A stretch of DNA of 64,000 nucleotides, taken from Tetrahymena thermophila SB210. Its lineage: Eukaryota; Ciliophora; Oligohymenophorea; Hymenostomatida; Tetrahymenidae. The translations under genes and the position numbers were made by a program. The stretch covers positions 558,001 through 622,000 of the forward strand of contig NW_002476534.1 of NCBI RefSeq assembly GCF_000189635.1, read 5' to 3'. Below, in pieces: positions 49,401 through 62,067 of the stretch (within the stretch, counting starts at the first letter, position 1; each line of letters begins with the position of its first letter). The notes under the pieces were generated by a model that was not told the DNA's origin, ran no database searches, and saw only the letters and a list, made by a program, of their open reading frames with translations.

Positions 49401-51766
49401 GATTCAGATAGAATGCATCGAATTCAAAGAGAAGTTTATCGAATGTCACTATTGATACTGATAAGTGCAACATTGAGGTAAAAATAATTAATCATTTTAG
49501 TTTTTTTTAATTTAATAATTATTTTATTTATTTATTAGTACACTTAAAATACTCACAAAGAACCTCAAATAAAGGACAAAAAGGAGTTTTATAATAAGAA
49601 AAATATTATTGGATATATTGTTCCTAAGATGGAAGATGTGATACCTTACTTAAATTATTAATAAGATTAACACTCAAAAAATGTTAACAAATAAATCTCT
49701 GTTGAAAAATGTTACTCTGATGGATATTACTATTTGTGGAGCTTTTAATTTGCTAACTCACATGAAATTTTTAAAATCCATAGAGAAGAAAATATTAATT
49801 TCGAATATGCTTTGCTAGAGCACAATCTTCTTAAAATTATTGTTACAGGAAAAAAAGATTTAATTGCTACAACTGAGTAAAAATTTGCAGAATTTTATGA
49901 GTATCTTATAGCTTGTTAGAAAGATGTTTAAAAAAAGGGAGATAAATCTACCATTAAATGTCTTTCGGGTATTTCTTAAATGATGATTGACCTTATTAAA
50001 TCAGAAACATACCTTGTTAGAGGTTTGCTCCAAGCATTTTTAAATAACAAATTCTAATCTTTTATTTAATTTAAAAATGCTTACTAAACATTTTAGAAAG
50101 TAAAGCAAAAAATAGAATCTTCTGTTCCTAAAAATTCATCCATTCATGAATATCTAAAGAAAGAATGTGATATTTATACAAAGAGTAGATTTTACTTCAT
50201 ATCTGGGCTCTTCAACATCGGACTCTCCATGATTCCAAGTTATTTCTTAAAGATTCTTAGCTTAATTGGAATACAACCTAATAAATAATATGGATACGAA
50301 TGCTTAGAAAAGTGCATAGAATTACAGTCAATCCGTTCTTCTTATGCCTCACTTCTTTTGTGCATAGAATACATAGAACTGAACCCAAATGTTGAAAAAT
50401 CTATTATACTAATTAAAAAAATGATAAAAACCTTACCTTAATGTCCATTATTCTATTGGATGGCTTCTTTGCTTTCATGGAGATATACCAAAGTAAATTA
50501 TTGAATCAATTTACATTTTTAACTTTAAAAGTAAAAAAAATAGTTTTTTAAATTTATTTTTTATTAAATTAAGCCTGACGACGCTCTAAGTTTAATAAAT
50601 AAGAGTTTATGGAATTGTGGTGAAGAACTAGGTTAAATTTCCTTTTACCTAAAATTTGAAAAAGGCTGGTATAATGTTTCGTAATTTGATTGGAAATAAG
50701 CTCTTGATCTCTTTTAAGAAATAGTGGTTATGGCTATAGACGTAGATAATTTTGATATGGATCTATTCAGTAGTCTCGCCCATCAAAAGAAGTTACCTGA
50801 AGCCCCAAAATTAATGATGCAATTTATTGAAGAAGCTAAAAATAAATTTAAGCAAAAGCACAAGATTATTCTCCCACATAAATGCTGCTTAGTGGCTTTA
50901 GTTGCATGCTGCTATGAAAACTAAGGACTTATTGATAATATGGATTTATGGTTTCTTATGACCTAATATCTTATCAAGGTAATTTATTAACTTTAACATT
51001 TCCATTTTAAAATTTTTTTAATATACTGTAATTATTAACTTGTTAATAAAATTTCAATTAATGTTTAAATAATATTCCTAATCCTTTACATTTTTCTATT
51101 TTTATTTTTCTCAACAATTTTTAGGGTAATATTTATAAATCAATTGCAGTAAATATTTTTTTTTGTTGATAAATAATTAACATATGAAATTTAAAATATA
51201 AATTTAATTTTATTTAAAATAAATAGAAAAATTAAGACCATAAAACAGGAGTTGATGAAGATATATCCAAACTTTGTGCAAAATATATCAACAGATAAAA
51301 TAAATAACTTATAAAATATGAAATATTGTATTTTGTTAAAGAAATTACAAAATTAAGAGAAGATATGCTTAATAAAATGGTGGAGGAAATATAATTTTAT
51401 TATGAATCTGAGTATAGTAGCATTTAAGATATATTTTATAAGAATATTTTAAAAAACAACTCTCAAAAAGCAATAGATTTTGGTAGTACAATATTCCTCA
51501 GAATTGTATCTGGTTGTCTATAGTAAGATTTTAATATGGTTTATCAGTCAGGAAAAATCCTCGATAAAATAGCTGAGTTTATTCCTGTAGACCATCATTA
51601 TATTTTGCATCATTCTTACCATTGGCTAGCTCGTTGCTAACTTTAATAAAGTCTTTTCTCCAATTCTAAAGAAAATCTAAAAAAATGCTTAAAATATAAA
51701 AAATGTGAATTTACTCTAGAAAATAAAAGCTAAAAGCTTCTTTAAGAAATCGATTTTGCAAAATGA
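46409..51766 (+). CDS. PH-domain plus TTC39/IML2-type TPR protein
   Basis: Exons 46409-49477, 49539-50492, 50574-50978 and 51227-51766, all joined in phase 0, giving 1655 residues. The N-terminus (about 8-112) looks like a pleckstrin-homology domain: KYGKVSKFKITRYYVLQNEF LLYYK, then KKTFWLHPISNDELPLLERY ending in the usual C-terminal helix with Trp. Residues 115-1020 are a long Q/N/S-rich linker with acidic patches. Residues about 1180-1655 match the TTC39/IML2 family: a helix pair YLVRGLLQAF, RFYFISGLFNIGLSMIPSYF followed by LKILSLIGIQPN, SYASLLLCIEYIELNP, WMASLLSWRY, LWFLMTQYL and a C-terminal TPR end (HHYILHHSYHWLARCQL). In yeast, Iml2 acts in clearing protein inclusions via lipid metabolism. 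A PH domain could tether it to phosphoinositide membranes. The assignment of the C-terminal family is firm; the PH call is good by pattern. Confidence 0.85.
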
Positions 51767-53095
51767 AATTAATAAATAAATAAATAACTGCGAATATAAA
51801 AAAAACAAATAATTTCTCCAGTATTCAAATCAAAAACTTTAGTTTAAAAAAATTAAAAAAAAGATTCTTCATATTTAAATCAACTTTATAAGAATCTTCA
51901 AGCATTAAATAATTAATTAATTAAATAAATAATGTAAATAATATAAATATAGTATAATATCTAATTGTATATATTAAAATTAATTGTAAATAACATTAGT
52001 CTATAAATTTAAGTATTAGAGCTTTAATATTAAATACTACATTTAATAAATTTAAAATCAAAAAATATTTTACAAACAAACTATTACACTTAATGAAAAT
52101 TAATAAGTTACTAAATTAATATTTTTAACAATCTATTAATAAATTATTAATTAATAATGAATTTTAAATTTTTGTTTTAATTAATAAATATTTTGTTTAT
52201 ATAATAAAATTTAAAAAAATATTTTTTTATATAAAACAAGATAATATTAATAAGTTATAGATTAATATTTTTAACAATTCATAAATATTATTGATTAAAT
52301 ATTTATCATTAAAATTTTAATTTTTTTCATTATAAGTAAATATTTTTTTTACAATTTTATTATTATTAGTTTATTTTACATTAAAAAATATTTTATAAAT
52401 AATAAAAAAATAAATTTGTTTGCTTTTTAATTAAATTTTAAATTTTTGTTTTAATTAATAAATATTTTATTTATATTTTCATGAATAAAATTTAAAATAA
52501 TATCTTTTTATATAAAACAAGATAATATTAATAAGTTATAGATTAATATTTTTAAAAATTCATAAATATTATTAATTAAATATTAATTATTAAAATTTTA
52601 ATTTCTTTTATTTATAAGTAATTATTTTTTTTACAATTTTATTATTATAAGTTTATTTTACATTAAAATTTATTTTATAAATAATAAATTAATAAATTTG
52701 TTTGCTTTTTAATTAAATAAAACATGATAATATGAATAAGTTATAGATTAATATTTTTAACAATTCATAAATATTATTAATTAAATAATTATCATTTTAA
52801 AAAATATTAAATTTGTAATTTTTTTATTTACATTTTTATTATTAATTCAAATTTAAAATTAGATTTTTTTATTAAAAAATCAACAATCATTAAAATTTTG
52901 TTTGCTAGAAAAAATTAAATAATTTAAATAAATGAAATATAAATAAATAAATAAATTGATAGATTATTGATGGAATATGTGATGGAAAAATAAAAAAAAT
53001 TTATGAATAAACATAAATATTGGTTTTTACTATTAAATTTAAATTTTTTATATTAAAGTATTTGATTATTTAAATTAAAAATGCTTTATTTAACT
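51767..53095. other. convergent spacer with a tandem repeat
   Basis: 1.3 kb between the 3' ends of the TTC39 gene (+) and proteasome gene (-). It contains a ~275-bp tandem repeat at 52150-52800, listed separately. No gene is supported. Confidence 0.65.
52150..52800. repeat. tandem repeat, ~275-bp unit, about 2.3 copies
   Basis: Copy 1 (from about 52161) and copy 2 (from about 52435) share attttaaatttttgttttaa, then a segment with ataagttatagattaatatt, then ttacattaaaa and tttgtttgctttttaattaa in the same order. A third, partial copy with an internal deletion runs from about 52714 to 52800. Confidence 0.85.
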
Positions 53096-54733
53096 TCAAT
53101 TTTCGACTTCCATCTAATTAGCAGGGGCAAACTATTTTTTACATTAGAATATTTTATTATTTATAACTAATAAATTTTTAAATATTACTGTATCTAATTG
53201 TTATAAGTATGAGAGAACTCTATCTTCAGATAAAAGAGTGAAGTTAGATTCAAGTCCAACGAAGGCAATATCAACACTTTAAGGCAATAATCTAATTAAA
53301 TAAAAATTATTTTAGAAACTTCTCTTTCATGATCTTTTTTAATATAAATATAATTTACTCTTCTTCACCTTAGTTGGCTTTCTTAAGAGCAGACAAACCA
53401 TGTAAAATAAGGGTATTGAGATCATTGCAGTCCTTAAATAATTCTAAGTTATTTTCTAAATAGGTTTTAGCAGCTTATGAACGAGATCCAATAGATTAAC
53501 CCTAAATAATTATAATTTATTAATTATGATGCTTATCATTATCAAATTATTCTTACATAGAATTCATAGAAGTCACCACTGGGTAAAGTCTAGAATAATT
53601 TAGGACCGTCTGACTATTAATAAATAATTTATTTAAATTGAAATATCTAAATTTTATATTTAATATTTACCTCTTAAGCAATAATCAAAGTACCAACACC
53701 ATAAGGTCTCTTGCCATAGGTTTAAGTCTTATGTTATGATTCTTTAAATTAATATAAAATTTTATTAGCAATTTAATAATAAAAATAGTCTAAGATTAAT
53801 TGATTAAATTTATGCAGCTTATAATTTTATTTAAAATATCTTCTTCTACTTTCATTTAATATTTATCATTTGTTATTTTTTTAAATTTTAACAAGTAAAT
53901 TATGCTTGCTATGTATAATTAATTGCTTAATTATTTGCTTAGATTTTTATATTTATTGTATGCTGTTAATTAGCTATGCAGATAGACTACTTTCTTAATC
54001 AATAAAATCCCAAACATTAAAAAGGTATTTATTTATTTATTTACTTTCAGAAATTTTAATGACTAATCTCTATGCAGGGTGTTAGCTTCCATATACATAT
54101 TTGTGGTTAAGACACTCAGTTCTCATATATTTGCAAATGACTCCTATTATTATTATTACAATTTCAATTTAATTTAAACCTACCTCTTGATATTAAATAT
54201 ATTTTGAAGTTTACTTGCATCAGCAGTAATACCTGCAACACCCATACCAATTTTATCATCAACTTAGAAAATCTTTTCTTAGTAACCTGATAACTTACTG
54301 TTAGATCTCTTCTATGCAACTAAAACCTTTTGTATAGATTAATCAGTAAAATATCCACTAGCTAATAAGTTATTTATTATGATTGAAAATTACTGCAAAC
54401 TTTTGAGATCTTAAACCTATTGTAATAGAACCTTGATCAATAGCTTTAGTGGCATAATCAACCTTTATTTAACAATAATTTTATCAATTTTTTTTCATTA
54501 AATATTCAAAAAAGTTCCTTCTTGTTTGTAAATTTTTAAGCATTTGATTAATATTGAAAATGCAAAAACTCACAAACAACGAATGTTGACTGCACGAAGC
54601 AAAAATGCTCAATCATGCTATTAGAAAATAGTCTTAAAATTAAATGTGCTTTTATAAAAACTACCTAAAGGAGCTTTCCGTTAGTAGACCAGGTGGAACA
54701 ATCGGTATCGTATAAATTGATATTTGATGACAT
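53096..54733 (-). CDS. 20S proteasome alpha subunit, PSMA1 (alpha-6)-like
   Basis: It forms part of the outer ring of the 20S proteasome core. Nine exons (high-low): 54733-54665, 54462-54394, 54326-54215, 54143-54045, 53741-53671, 53613-53557, 53501-53359, 53291-53189 and 53131-53096; the frame closes at 252 residues, normal for the family (about 245-265). The alpha-subunit N-terminal signature is present in divergent form (LYDTDCSTWSTNGKLLQVDY A), then AIDQGSITIGLRSQKFAV, KIGMGVAGITADARVICKYM, ECLNHKYVYGS..PAQRLV, TYGKRPYGVGTLIIAQE, GPKLFQTLPSGDFYEFYG, IGSRSQAAKTYLE and SVDIAFVGLESNFTLL. The order and motifs fit PSMA1 best. Splice sites were selected to restore this alignment. It is more divergent than expected for a housekeeping subunit, so it may be a paralogue. 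Alpha subunits have no catalytic threonine. Confidence 0.9.
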
Positions 54734-56581
54734 TTGCTATTTATTTGATTTAATATTATTTATTACTTTAGAAATCTTTTATTCCTTTCGTTTTTTATTT
54801 ATAAATTTTTTATTTTTTGTTTGCTTTTTTTAAGATAAGATATTATCTCATTTGTTAATGCATATTTCAATCAATCATTCATTCATTCAATATTCAAAAC
54901 ATACTTCTAAATTTAAAAAAGGAAAAAAAATAACAAGATCATATCTTCTTGTAAATATCATATTATCTTTAAATAAAATATCATTCTGATCTTCGATTTT
55001 ATCCGAAAAACTGCCGATTCATCATTGTTCTTCTAATCTAGTCAATTTATTTATAAATACATATATATATATATATATATACATAAATACAGATCTTTTT
55101 AATTTATGAACAGCTAGCTAGCTTCATATTTTTAAATTTTTTAATTTGCAACTCTATTTTAATTTAAATTAAAATATTTTAATTTTTCATATTTATTTTT
55201 AAAACTTACTTGTTTAGTTCGTTAAGTATTTCCAAATTATTTTTTTAACAAAAAATTTAACTATTAACTCTATTGATAAAAAAATAAGACAAAATAATAA
55301 ATTAAAGTTATTTTATTTATTTGTAACATATAAATTAATCTTTCAATTATTAAAGAAAATAAATTAAACATTAATTGTTAATTATTTTTCAAGAAATTAA
55401 TAATAATTATTAAATATATTTTTTTAATTAAATAAATTTTAAATAAATTAAATTTTTAAAGCTATTGTTTTAAATATAATTTTATTGAGCTAACTAATAA
55501 ATAAAATAAATTTATTTTCAATAAAAATATTAATGTAACTTTACACTCAAAAAACTTGAAAAATACAAATTATTTTCGCATAAAAATTTTTCCTTTTAAG
55601 AATCAATTTTATTTGAAAAGCAATAAAATAAACTCAACGCTATTATTTACATAGATTTTTAGTTATAACTTAACTCATTTAAAAGTGTTTATTTATGTTT
55701 TTATTAATATAGTTTAAATCACGAAAATAATGTTATATTCACTATTTTAATATCTTGTTGATTATTCACTTAGAATTCCACTTCAGATTAGCTATGATAT
55801 TTATCTAATATTATTTAATTATTAAATTCAGTTTAATTAAAATTTTATAATTAATTATGTTAAATTATTTTTCTATAAATTTTAAAATTAAATTTGATTA
55901 AGCTAATTATAAAATTGCATCAATTTAATTTTTAATATTATTTGCTCTGTATACTTTTGCAAATGCTAATTTAATTTTACAATTTAAAGACGTTTAAAAT
56001 TTAATAAAATATTATTTTATTATTATCTTTTTGCTCAAATGAATTAATCAAATTATTCTAAATTTAATGTTGAGAACAACTTCATTGTGTTAAAACATAA
56101 AATTTGAAATTATTTAATTGAGGTCGAATAATTTTAAAATCTTTGTATCAAAAAGATAAATTAAACGTTTAATAAATAAATAGTGTTTATTAATATGAAT
56201 TCAGTATTATAAAATAATAGAAATTTTGTTTTTAATTATTTTAGTTGGCAATAAATATGTGCTTTAGATCGCAAATTTATAAATATATTTTTGTTATCCT
56301 ACAGAATTATTATTTAATCTTGTTGTTATTACCAACCAATATTTATTTTATGGTAAATTAGATAAAAAGGATATAACTTTATTAATTTGTAAAATATTAG
56401 CTGGTAATAAACAATTAAGCAAATAAATCAATAAATAAATAAGTTAATAGAATTCAATCATATTCAATTATTGCTTTAATTATTATAAATATACTCTTAG
56501 ATAGATGTGGAATACAATTTCAACAAATAAACTACTAGAATAGAGAATAAAATTTAATGTACTTAGTTAGGATTTATATGA
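54734..56581. other. divergent spacer with (TA)n
   Basis: 1.85 kb, AT-rich. A (TA)n run lies at about 55061-55082. It must contain the promoter of the proteasome gene (-) and probably the unlocated first exon of the gene at 56582 (+). Confidence 0.55.
55061..55082. repeat. (TA)n microsatellite
   Basis: About 11 TA dinucleotides in a row in non-coding DNA. Confidence 0.9.
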
Positions 56582-57598
56582 AATATTTTAAAAATATCTT
56601 TAGATTTCTTAGAAATTAATACATTTTTGTTAAATAATAGGAACATTAAAAACATAGAAATACTTTAAGTTGTGTTAAAACAACACTTAACAACAAATAG
56701 CCTTACTGTCCTTCTTTTATTAAAAGCAAATCCAAATAAAAATAGATAAAATAAGGTAAATATTGCCATTATTATTAATGCAGAATCTTATTTATTTTTT
56801 TAATAAAATTATTTAGAATAACTTTAGGATCTTTATAAAAATAACTAAATTCTTCTCACCAAAATGCTGCAGATAGAAAGAAATCCATCAAAGAAATTAA
56901 ATGCTGATATATTATACAGCGAATATAGAAGTGGGCACGTCGCTCCAGAATCAATTTAAAGAGCTAACTTCCTCAGAAAGGTTTAAGAAGAAAATGATGT
57001 AAATAAATATTTTGATTACAAATTAATAGCATTGATAGATAGATAAAAATATTAAAATTTATTTAAGTTAAATATTTAATGTGATTTAATGTCATCAATT
57101 ATTTTAATTAAAATAAATTTGTTGATAAAAAAACATTTTTTAAAAGTATATTTATTAGAGGATGAGCACAGTACAATCTAATTATAGTTAAAAGAATTGG
57201 GAAAAACATAAAAATAAAGATATATATATGTCATCCAAAATTTCATAAAATGCAAGTAAAAATCAAATCTTTAATGCCTTATTTGAGTAAAAAATTTATT
57301 TAAATTAGGAAGAGGAGTTTTAGTTGATTATACAAATGCAAGATCTTTTAGCAAATCTTAAACAAACTTCTACGATTCTCGCTATTCTGCAACAAGAAAA
57401 TGTATGATTTTTATTAATATAAAGCTTTAATAATAATTTAAATAAATTAAATAATTAACAGCATTTAATGAGTTAAGATCAACTCATGATTTATCTGAAT
57501 CTAGAAATAGTACTTAAATGTCTAATTATAAAAGACCAATGACTCAAAGTGGTTCTAAAACTTCTTTTTCAAATCTTGATAGGATGTAATACATATGA
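56582..57598 (+). CDS. small basic protein, possible CFAP97/Hemingway-like motif (5' end open)
   Basis: Exons 56582-56755, 56828-56998, 57159-57255, 57309-57401 and 57462-57598, with introns of 72, 160, 53 and 60 bp, give a closed frame of 224 codons ending in TGA. No ATG is in frame before the first intron, so a start exon further left is missing from the model; the 56582 boundary is simply the codon after the last upstream TGA. The middle contains DLYKNNQILLTKMLQIER, which resembles the I..EN..LL.KM..I motif of CFAP97/Hemingway ciliary proteins, followed by NFLRKVQEEN. The C-terminus is S/R/N/T-rich and basic (SFSKSQTNFYDSRYSATRKS and NYKRPMTQSGSKTSFSNLDR). No membrane span. Family assignment is tentative; that this is a real gene is better supported by consistent splice frames. 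Confidence 0.55.
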
Positions 57599-58416
57599 AG
57601 AAAAATATATAATGTATATAATAAACAGTTTCAAAAAATTAATATCAAAATATCAAATAAATCTAATTATTTTTTAAAAAGAAAAATTTTATTATAAAAA
57701 AATATTTAAAATTTCTTAATTTAATATGTTGAATTAAATTAAATTATTTTTAAATTCTTATGTTGCTTTGAATTATTTAAAATTCAATATTTTAATTTTC
57801 CTTCATTAATCCACCTTTTATCCATCACCCAACATGTCAATATCTGAAAATATTTTTTATTCTGTATCATAAAGTTATAATTCTTGTTTTTTCACCAAAA
57901 AAAGTAAATAATCTTTTATTTTTTAAGGATATATATATGTTGATTGATGTAAAGCTTTTTCAATTAATATTAAAATTTTAAATAAATGTTTTTTTATCTA
58001 ATTTCAAATAAAATTTTATTCTCCTTATTTTCTAAATATTCAAAATTATTTAGAAGTAACTAGAAATCTAGTAAACTAAAGTATCTCTATTTAATTTAAA
58101 AAAAATAATATTAAGATAAATCAGTTTGGAAAATATTTTTAAATTGCAAAAAATCAAAATAAATTGCTATTTATGTATATTGCTTATTAATGTTATTTTG
58201 TATAGAATATTAGTTATTCATTTTTTTATTTAGTATCAGTGTTGGTATTAGCAATACTTTCAAATTTTAAATTCATTTAAGATTATAGGAAGTACAAAGG
58301 ATAGATAGATACTTACTTACTTCAAACCATATTTGATTATTTACACAAATTTTAATTAATAAACATATTATTGATTATCTTGAATTTAAATAAATTAAAT
58401 TTGAAATAAAAACTCT

Positions 58417-58467
<51 letters not shown>

Positions 58468-58608
58468 TTTTTTGAGAATAAGTTAATTGTTTAACTGGAT
58501 AATAAATGAATGAAAGATACATAAATTATATGAACAGAATAATGATGAAAAATTTAATATAATTTTAAATAAATTTAAATAGTTTTGATTCCTATTTATC
58601 TAATTGGA
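57599..58608. other. convergent spacer with (TTTA)n
   Basis: 1 kb between 3' ends. It contains a long tetranucleotide run at about 58416-58470. No gene is supported. Confidence 0.6.
58416..58470. repeat. (TTTA)n microsatellite
   Basis: About 13 perfect TTTA/ATTT units in intergenic DNA. Confidence 0.9.
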
Positions 58609-60407
58609 TCACCTCCAATTATTGAAATAATCCTTAGCCTTATTTTTAAGGACATCTAAGTTATCTTTAGCTTTGAATATCATATTTTTAACAGTTTCTA
58701 ACTTATCTTTTTTATAATATATTTGATATTTAATTATTTAATTATTAAAATAATATATTTATTACCTGAGCCTTATTGATCATCATCTGGTATTTCTTCT
58801 TCTCCATAAAATGCTCTGCTAGAAATAGATTTTGCTCCATTAAATTTTTAAAAGTTTTCATTTGAATTTCTATAAAATTTAAAAAATAATTTTAGTAAAA
58901 TATTTTTTAAATTATTTATTACTGGTCTTAATGCTTAAAGAAATCACTAGAAATAGCTTTAACATTATTGTTTTGCTTGAGTTTATTAAGTTTGTCTTGA
59001 GCTTCTTTTTAATCATTTCCAAAGCTTGAGTAATTTGTACTGCTCGAATTTTATTATTGCTATTGTTCTCTCTTTTGCTTTTCTTCTTGCTCTTCTTCAT
59101 AAAGCTTGAAATCGTATGCTTAGTTTGATTTTTTAGGGGATTCTTTTTTTGCGGCAGAGGAGCCATCGTCAATAACTAAACTATCAAAATCAAAATCATC
59201 TACTTTTTATGCCTTCACTCCCTTTTTTGTAGTTTTTCCATCCTTTTTGCTAATTAATTAATTAATAAATTAATTAAATTCAATCCATATCTTTTTAACT
59301 GCTTTATTAATATATATTAACTCTTTCATTAACTAATTTACAATTTAGCTAAAAAAACAAATATAAATTTACCTTGTAAATACTACTTTCTTTTCAATTA
59401 CTTAGCCAACATTATGAATATTGTTATTCACAACTTCTTATTTTTATTCAACTTTTTGTTCTTCTGGTTCAACCTTTTTTTATTCAGCGACTTCGGGTTC
59501 TTTTTTGGAAGCAATGTTCCCGAAAATGTCATCTAAAGGATTCTTTTATTCAGAAGCGCTGCTACTTGCTTGGTTTGTTTTAGTTTAAGCAGGTGCATTT
59601 TTAGCCATTATACCTTCAACCTATAAATTTAAAACAATGCGTAAGTTAAAGTAGACATGCAAAATTATCAAAATTTTTCAAGCTTAGTAGAGTGTTTTAG
59701 AAAAATAAATGATAAAAAAGTTATTTATTACTTTCTTAACTAAGTCATTTTTGTAACGTTATGCAACATTAGATTTATAATCGCAATTTTTGTTAGAATC
59801 ACTAATTAATCCGTTCTTTTTAAAGAATTCGAGAGCTTTATCATTGCCACCGTTTTACATACAAAGAATTTGCTTTCTATTCCATTAATCTAAATCGATA
59901 GATCTATTTATTTATAAAAAAAAGAGCTATTTAGAAGACTCTTATGAGAGAAATCTTATCTAAATAATATGATAATAATTTGATCTAAATTATACCTCAC
60001 AAAACTGTAAGTAGGAGTGTAGCTTCTATGTCTTGCAGAACAATCGTAGCATATCAAAATACCTTTTAATTTTTTCAAGTTTATATTAGCATTATAAAAA
60101 TATACTTTAAAAAGCAATTTCAATAATGTATAAAAATATTTACCAAAATAACAACTTGCCCAATTTGGATTCTTTCTATTGCAATCAGCACATCTCTAAT
60201 TTTAAAATTTTTTTCATAAGTTAATCTTCATTCTAAAAATTAAAGAAATAGCAAAAGTATTGCTGAAAAACATATTTACATTATTAGCAGGGTTCTTCTT
60301 TAGGTCTAAGAAAATTTAGTCTCTTTCTTCAGGGTCTATCATCTTTAATAAAAATAAGCTATTGTAATGAAACCCAAAAATATTTGTTAACTTACTGGCT
60401 CTGTCAT
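58609..60407 (-). CDS. ArfGAP2/3-type Arf GTPase-activating protein
   Basis: It stimulates GTP hydrolysis on Arf, for example in COPI vesicle traffic at the Golgi. Nine exons (high-low): 60407-60396, 60342-60280, 60195-60144, 60062-59996, 59903-59732, 59620-59373, 59249-58923, 58869-58766 and 58706-58609; the frame closes at 380 residues. The N-terminal domain has the ArfGAP zinc finger CADC...CYDC in the context CADCNRKNPNWASCYFGILI and the catalytic-arginine region CYDCSARHRSYTPTYSFVRS, then SIDLDQWNRKQILCMQNGGN and a FFKKNGL helix. The C-terminal half is charged, and carries SISSRAFYGEEE, the ISS-type repeat of ArfGAP2/3, followed by an amphipathic end. The LG/T of the usual HR(N/S)LGVHIS is replaced by YTPTY. 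A 12-nt first coding exon (MTEP) is inferred because it supplies the only in-frame ATG with a good donor (GTAAGT). Confidence 0.88.
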
Positions 60408-62067
60408 TTCCTCACTAGATCTATTAACTTATTTATTTTTATATATATATAGAGCTTGTTCGCTTTAGATGCTTAAGATATATGTTTAACTAATTTAATT
60501 TATAATTATTTTTTGTTAATTTTTGTGAAGCTTGAGATTTAACTTTTAGAAAGAAAAAAACAAGCATACAAGAAAGAAAGCCAAACAAAACTATTTTTTT
60601 GATGAATTTTATAAATTTAAGTAAAAAAAAAAGAATGTATGATGTATTCTAAGTGCACACATTCCGCTAAAAATTTAATTATCTTTTTTTTTTTATGTTT
60701 CTTTATTTTCAAATTACTTAATCCTCAAAGCATTTCTTATTTTGTATATTAAATTAATTACTATTTTATTTTGAGTTGAACTAAAAATATTGTTGTGTTT
60801 CCAAGTGTTGTTTTCTGATTCCCACAAAACATTAAATAATTTGATTTTTAAAATCACATCATTTATTTGATCATTAACTTGTAGTGTTTGTACATATTTT
60901 TTATTTTTTAAATTCAACAAAGTTTTTTATATTAAAAAAATAATAAAGCAAGCAAGCAAAAAATCACTTTAACAAATAAACCAACAAACAAACAATCAAA
61001 TACGTTTTTTATTAAATGAAAACTAAAAATCTTCCTCAAACCTAAAACGTAATTTTATTTTTTTAAAATTCCATCAAAATATAAAATAGAATAAATATTT
61101 CCAAATAAATTTAAACAAGATATTTAGAACACCTAGAAAATCATATTAATTTTTAGTTAAATAAATATTCATTTTTAGCATGCAGAAATAAATAAAATAT
61201 AAAAATTTTAAATTAAAATAGCTTTTGACTTAAGTTTTTAATTAGTTTAAATATTTTAAAAATTTTTTACTACAAAATGAACCTGTTCTGCTTTGAGCAG
61301 AAAATATTTTTTGGATTGGTTTTTAATAAAATTAAAACAAAAAGAGTAAAATTAAAATATAAAATTTTTGGTAAAAAAAATAGATTTAAAAGTTGTGCTA
61401 TTTATCTTTAAAATAAATATTTAAACTAAGTTTATTTTAAAAAAAAAAAGTTAAATAATAATTTTATTTATTAAATTGGCTATTTTTTTATTCTTATTTT
61501 TAACTTTAATTAACTTACAATTTTATCTTGAAGAAGATAATATTTTCAACGGCTATTTTATTTAACATTATCAATTATTAAAAATAATTTCAAAATGAAA
61601 AAAAATTAAATCTATTGTAATAAATTGTAAAAAATATTAATATGTTTGATATCTAAATTAAAAAAAATTATTTCCTTTAAATTATTTTCAGAAAATTTAA
61701 TCATTTCTTTTAACTTTTTAAAAAACATCTATTTAATTTTTATAAAATATAAATGAAGTGAATTTTTTTCAAAGATAAAAAAATAAAATATTTTTTTTTG
61801 AATAAATTAATTTTCATAGTTGATTTCGTTCAAATATGTCTAATTAAATTTAAATTTCATCAAAATCTAAACACTGTTTTAATTTAATTCAATTCCCATT
61901 TAACATTTGAATAGAACATAGAAATTTAATCAAATAATAAAGCAACCTAATTGAATTCTTATTTTTAAAAAATAAAAAAAAACATTAATTAATCAATATT
62001 TGAATAAAAGAACTTATTTAATTCGATTACAAAAAGATTTAACTTTTCAACAATAGAATTTAGTAAG
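60408..62067. other. divergent AT-rich spacer
   Basis: 1.66 kb between the ArfGAP gene (-) and the acidic membrane-protein gene (+). The ORF at 60920-60714 is not supported. One short perfect hairpin (61286-61302) is noted in the findings. Confidence 0.6.

Noticed and set aside
54100-54143. Possible +1 frameshift in the proteasome exon
   Set aside because: Re-reading the line junction showed ATGAGAACTGAGTG, which keeps the frame; the apparent shift was my copying error.
58416-58470. (TTTA)n as a telomere or chromosome-breakage signal
   Set aside because: Ciliate telomeres are GGGGTT/CCCCAA-type and no breakage consensus was seen nearby; this is a plain microsatellite.
58912-59172. 86-residue basic ORF
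   Set aside because: It is an out-of-frame reading of ArfGAP exon 7 on the same strand.
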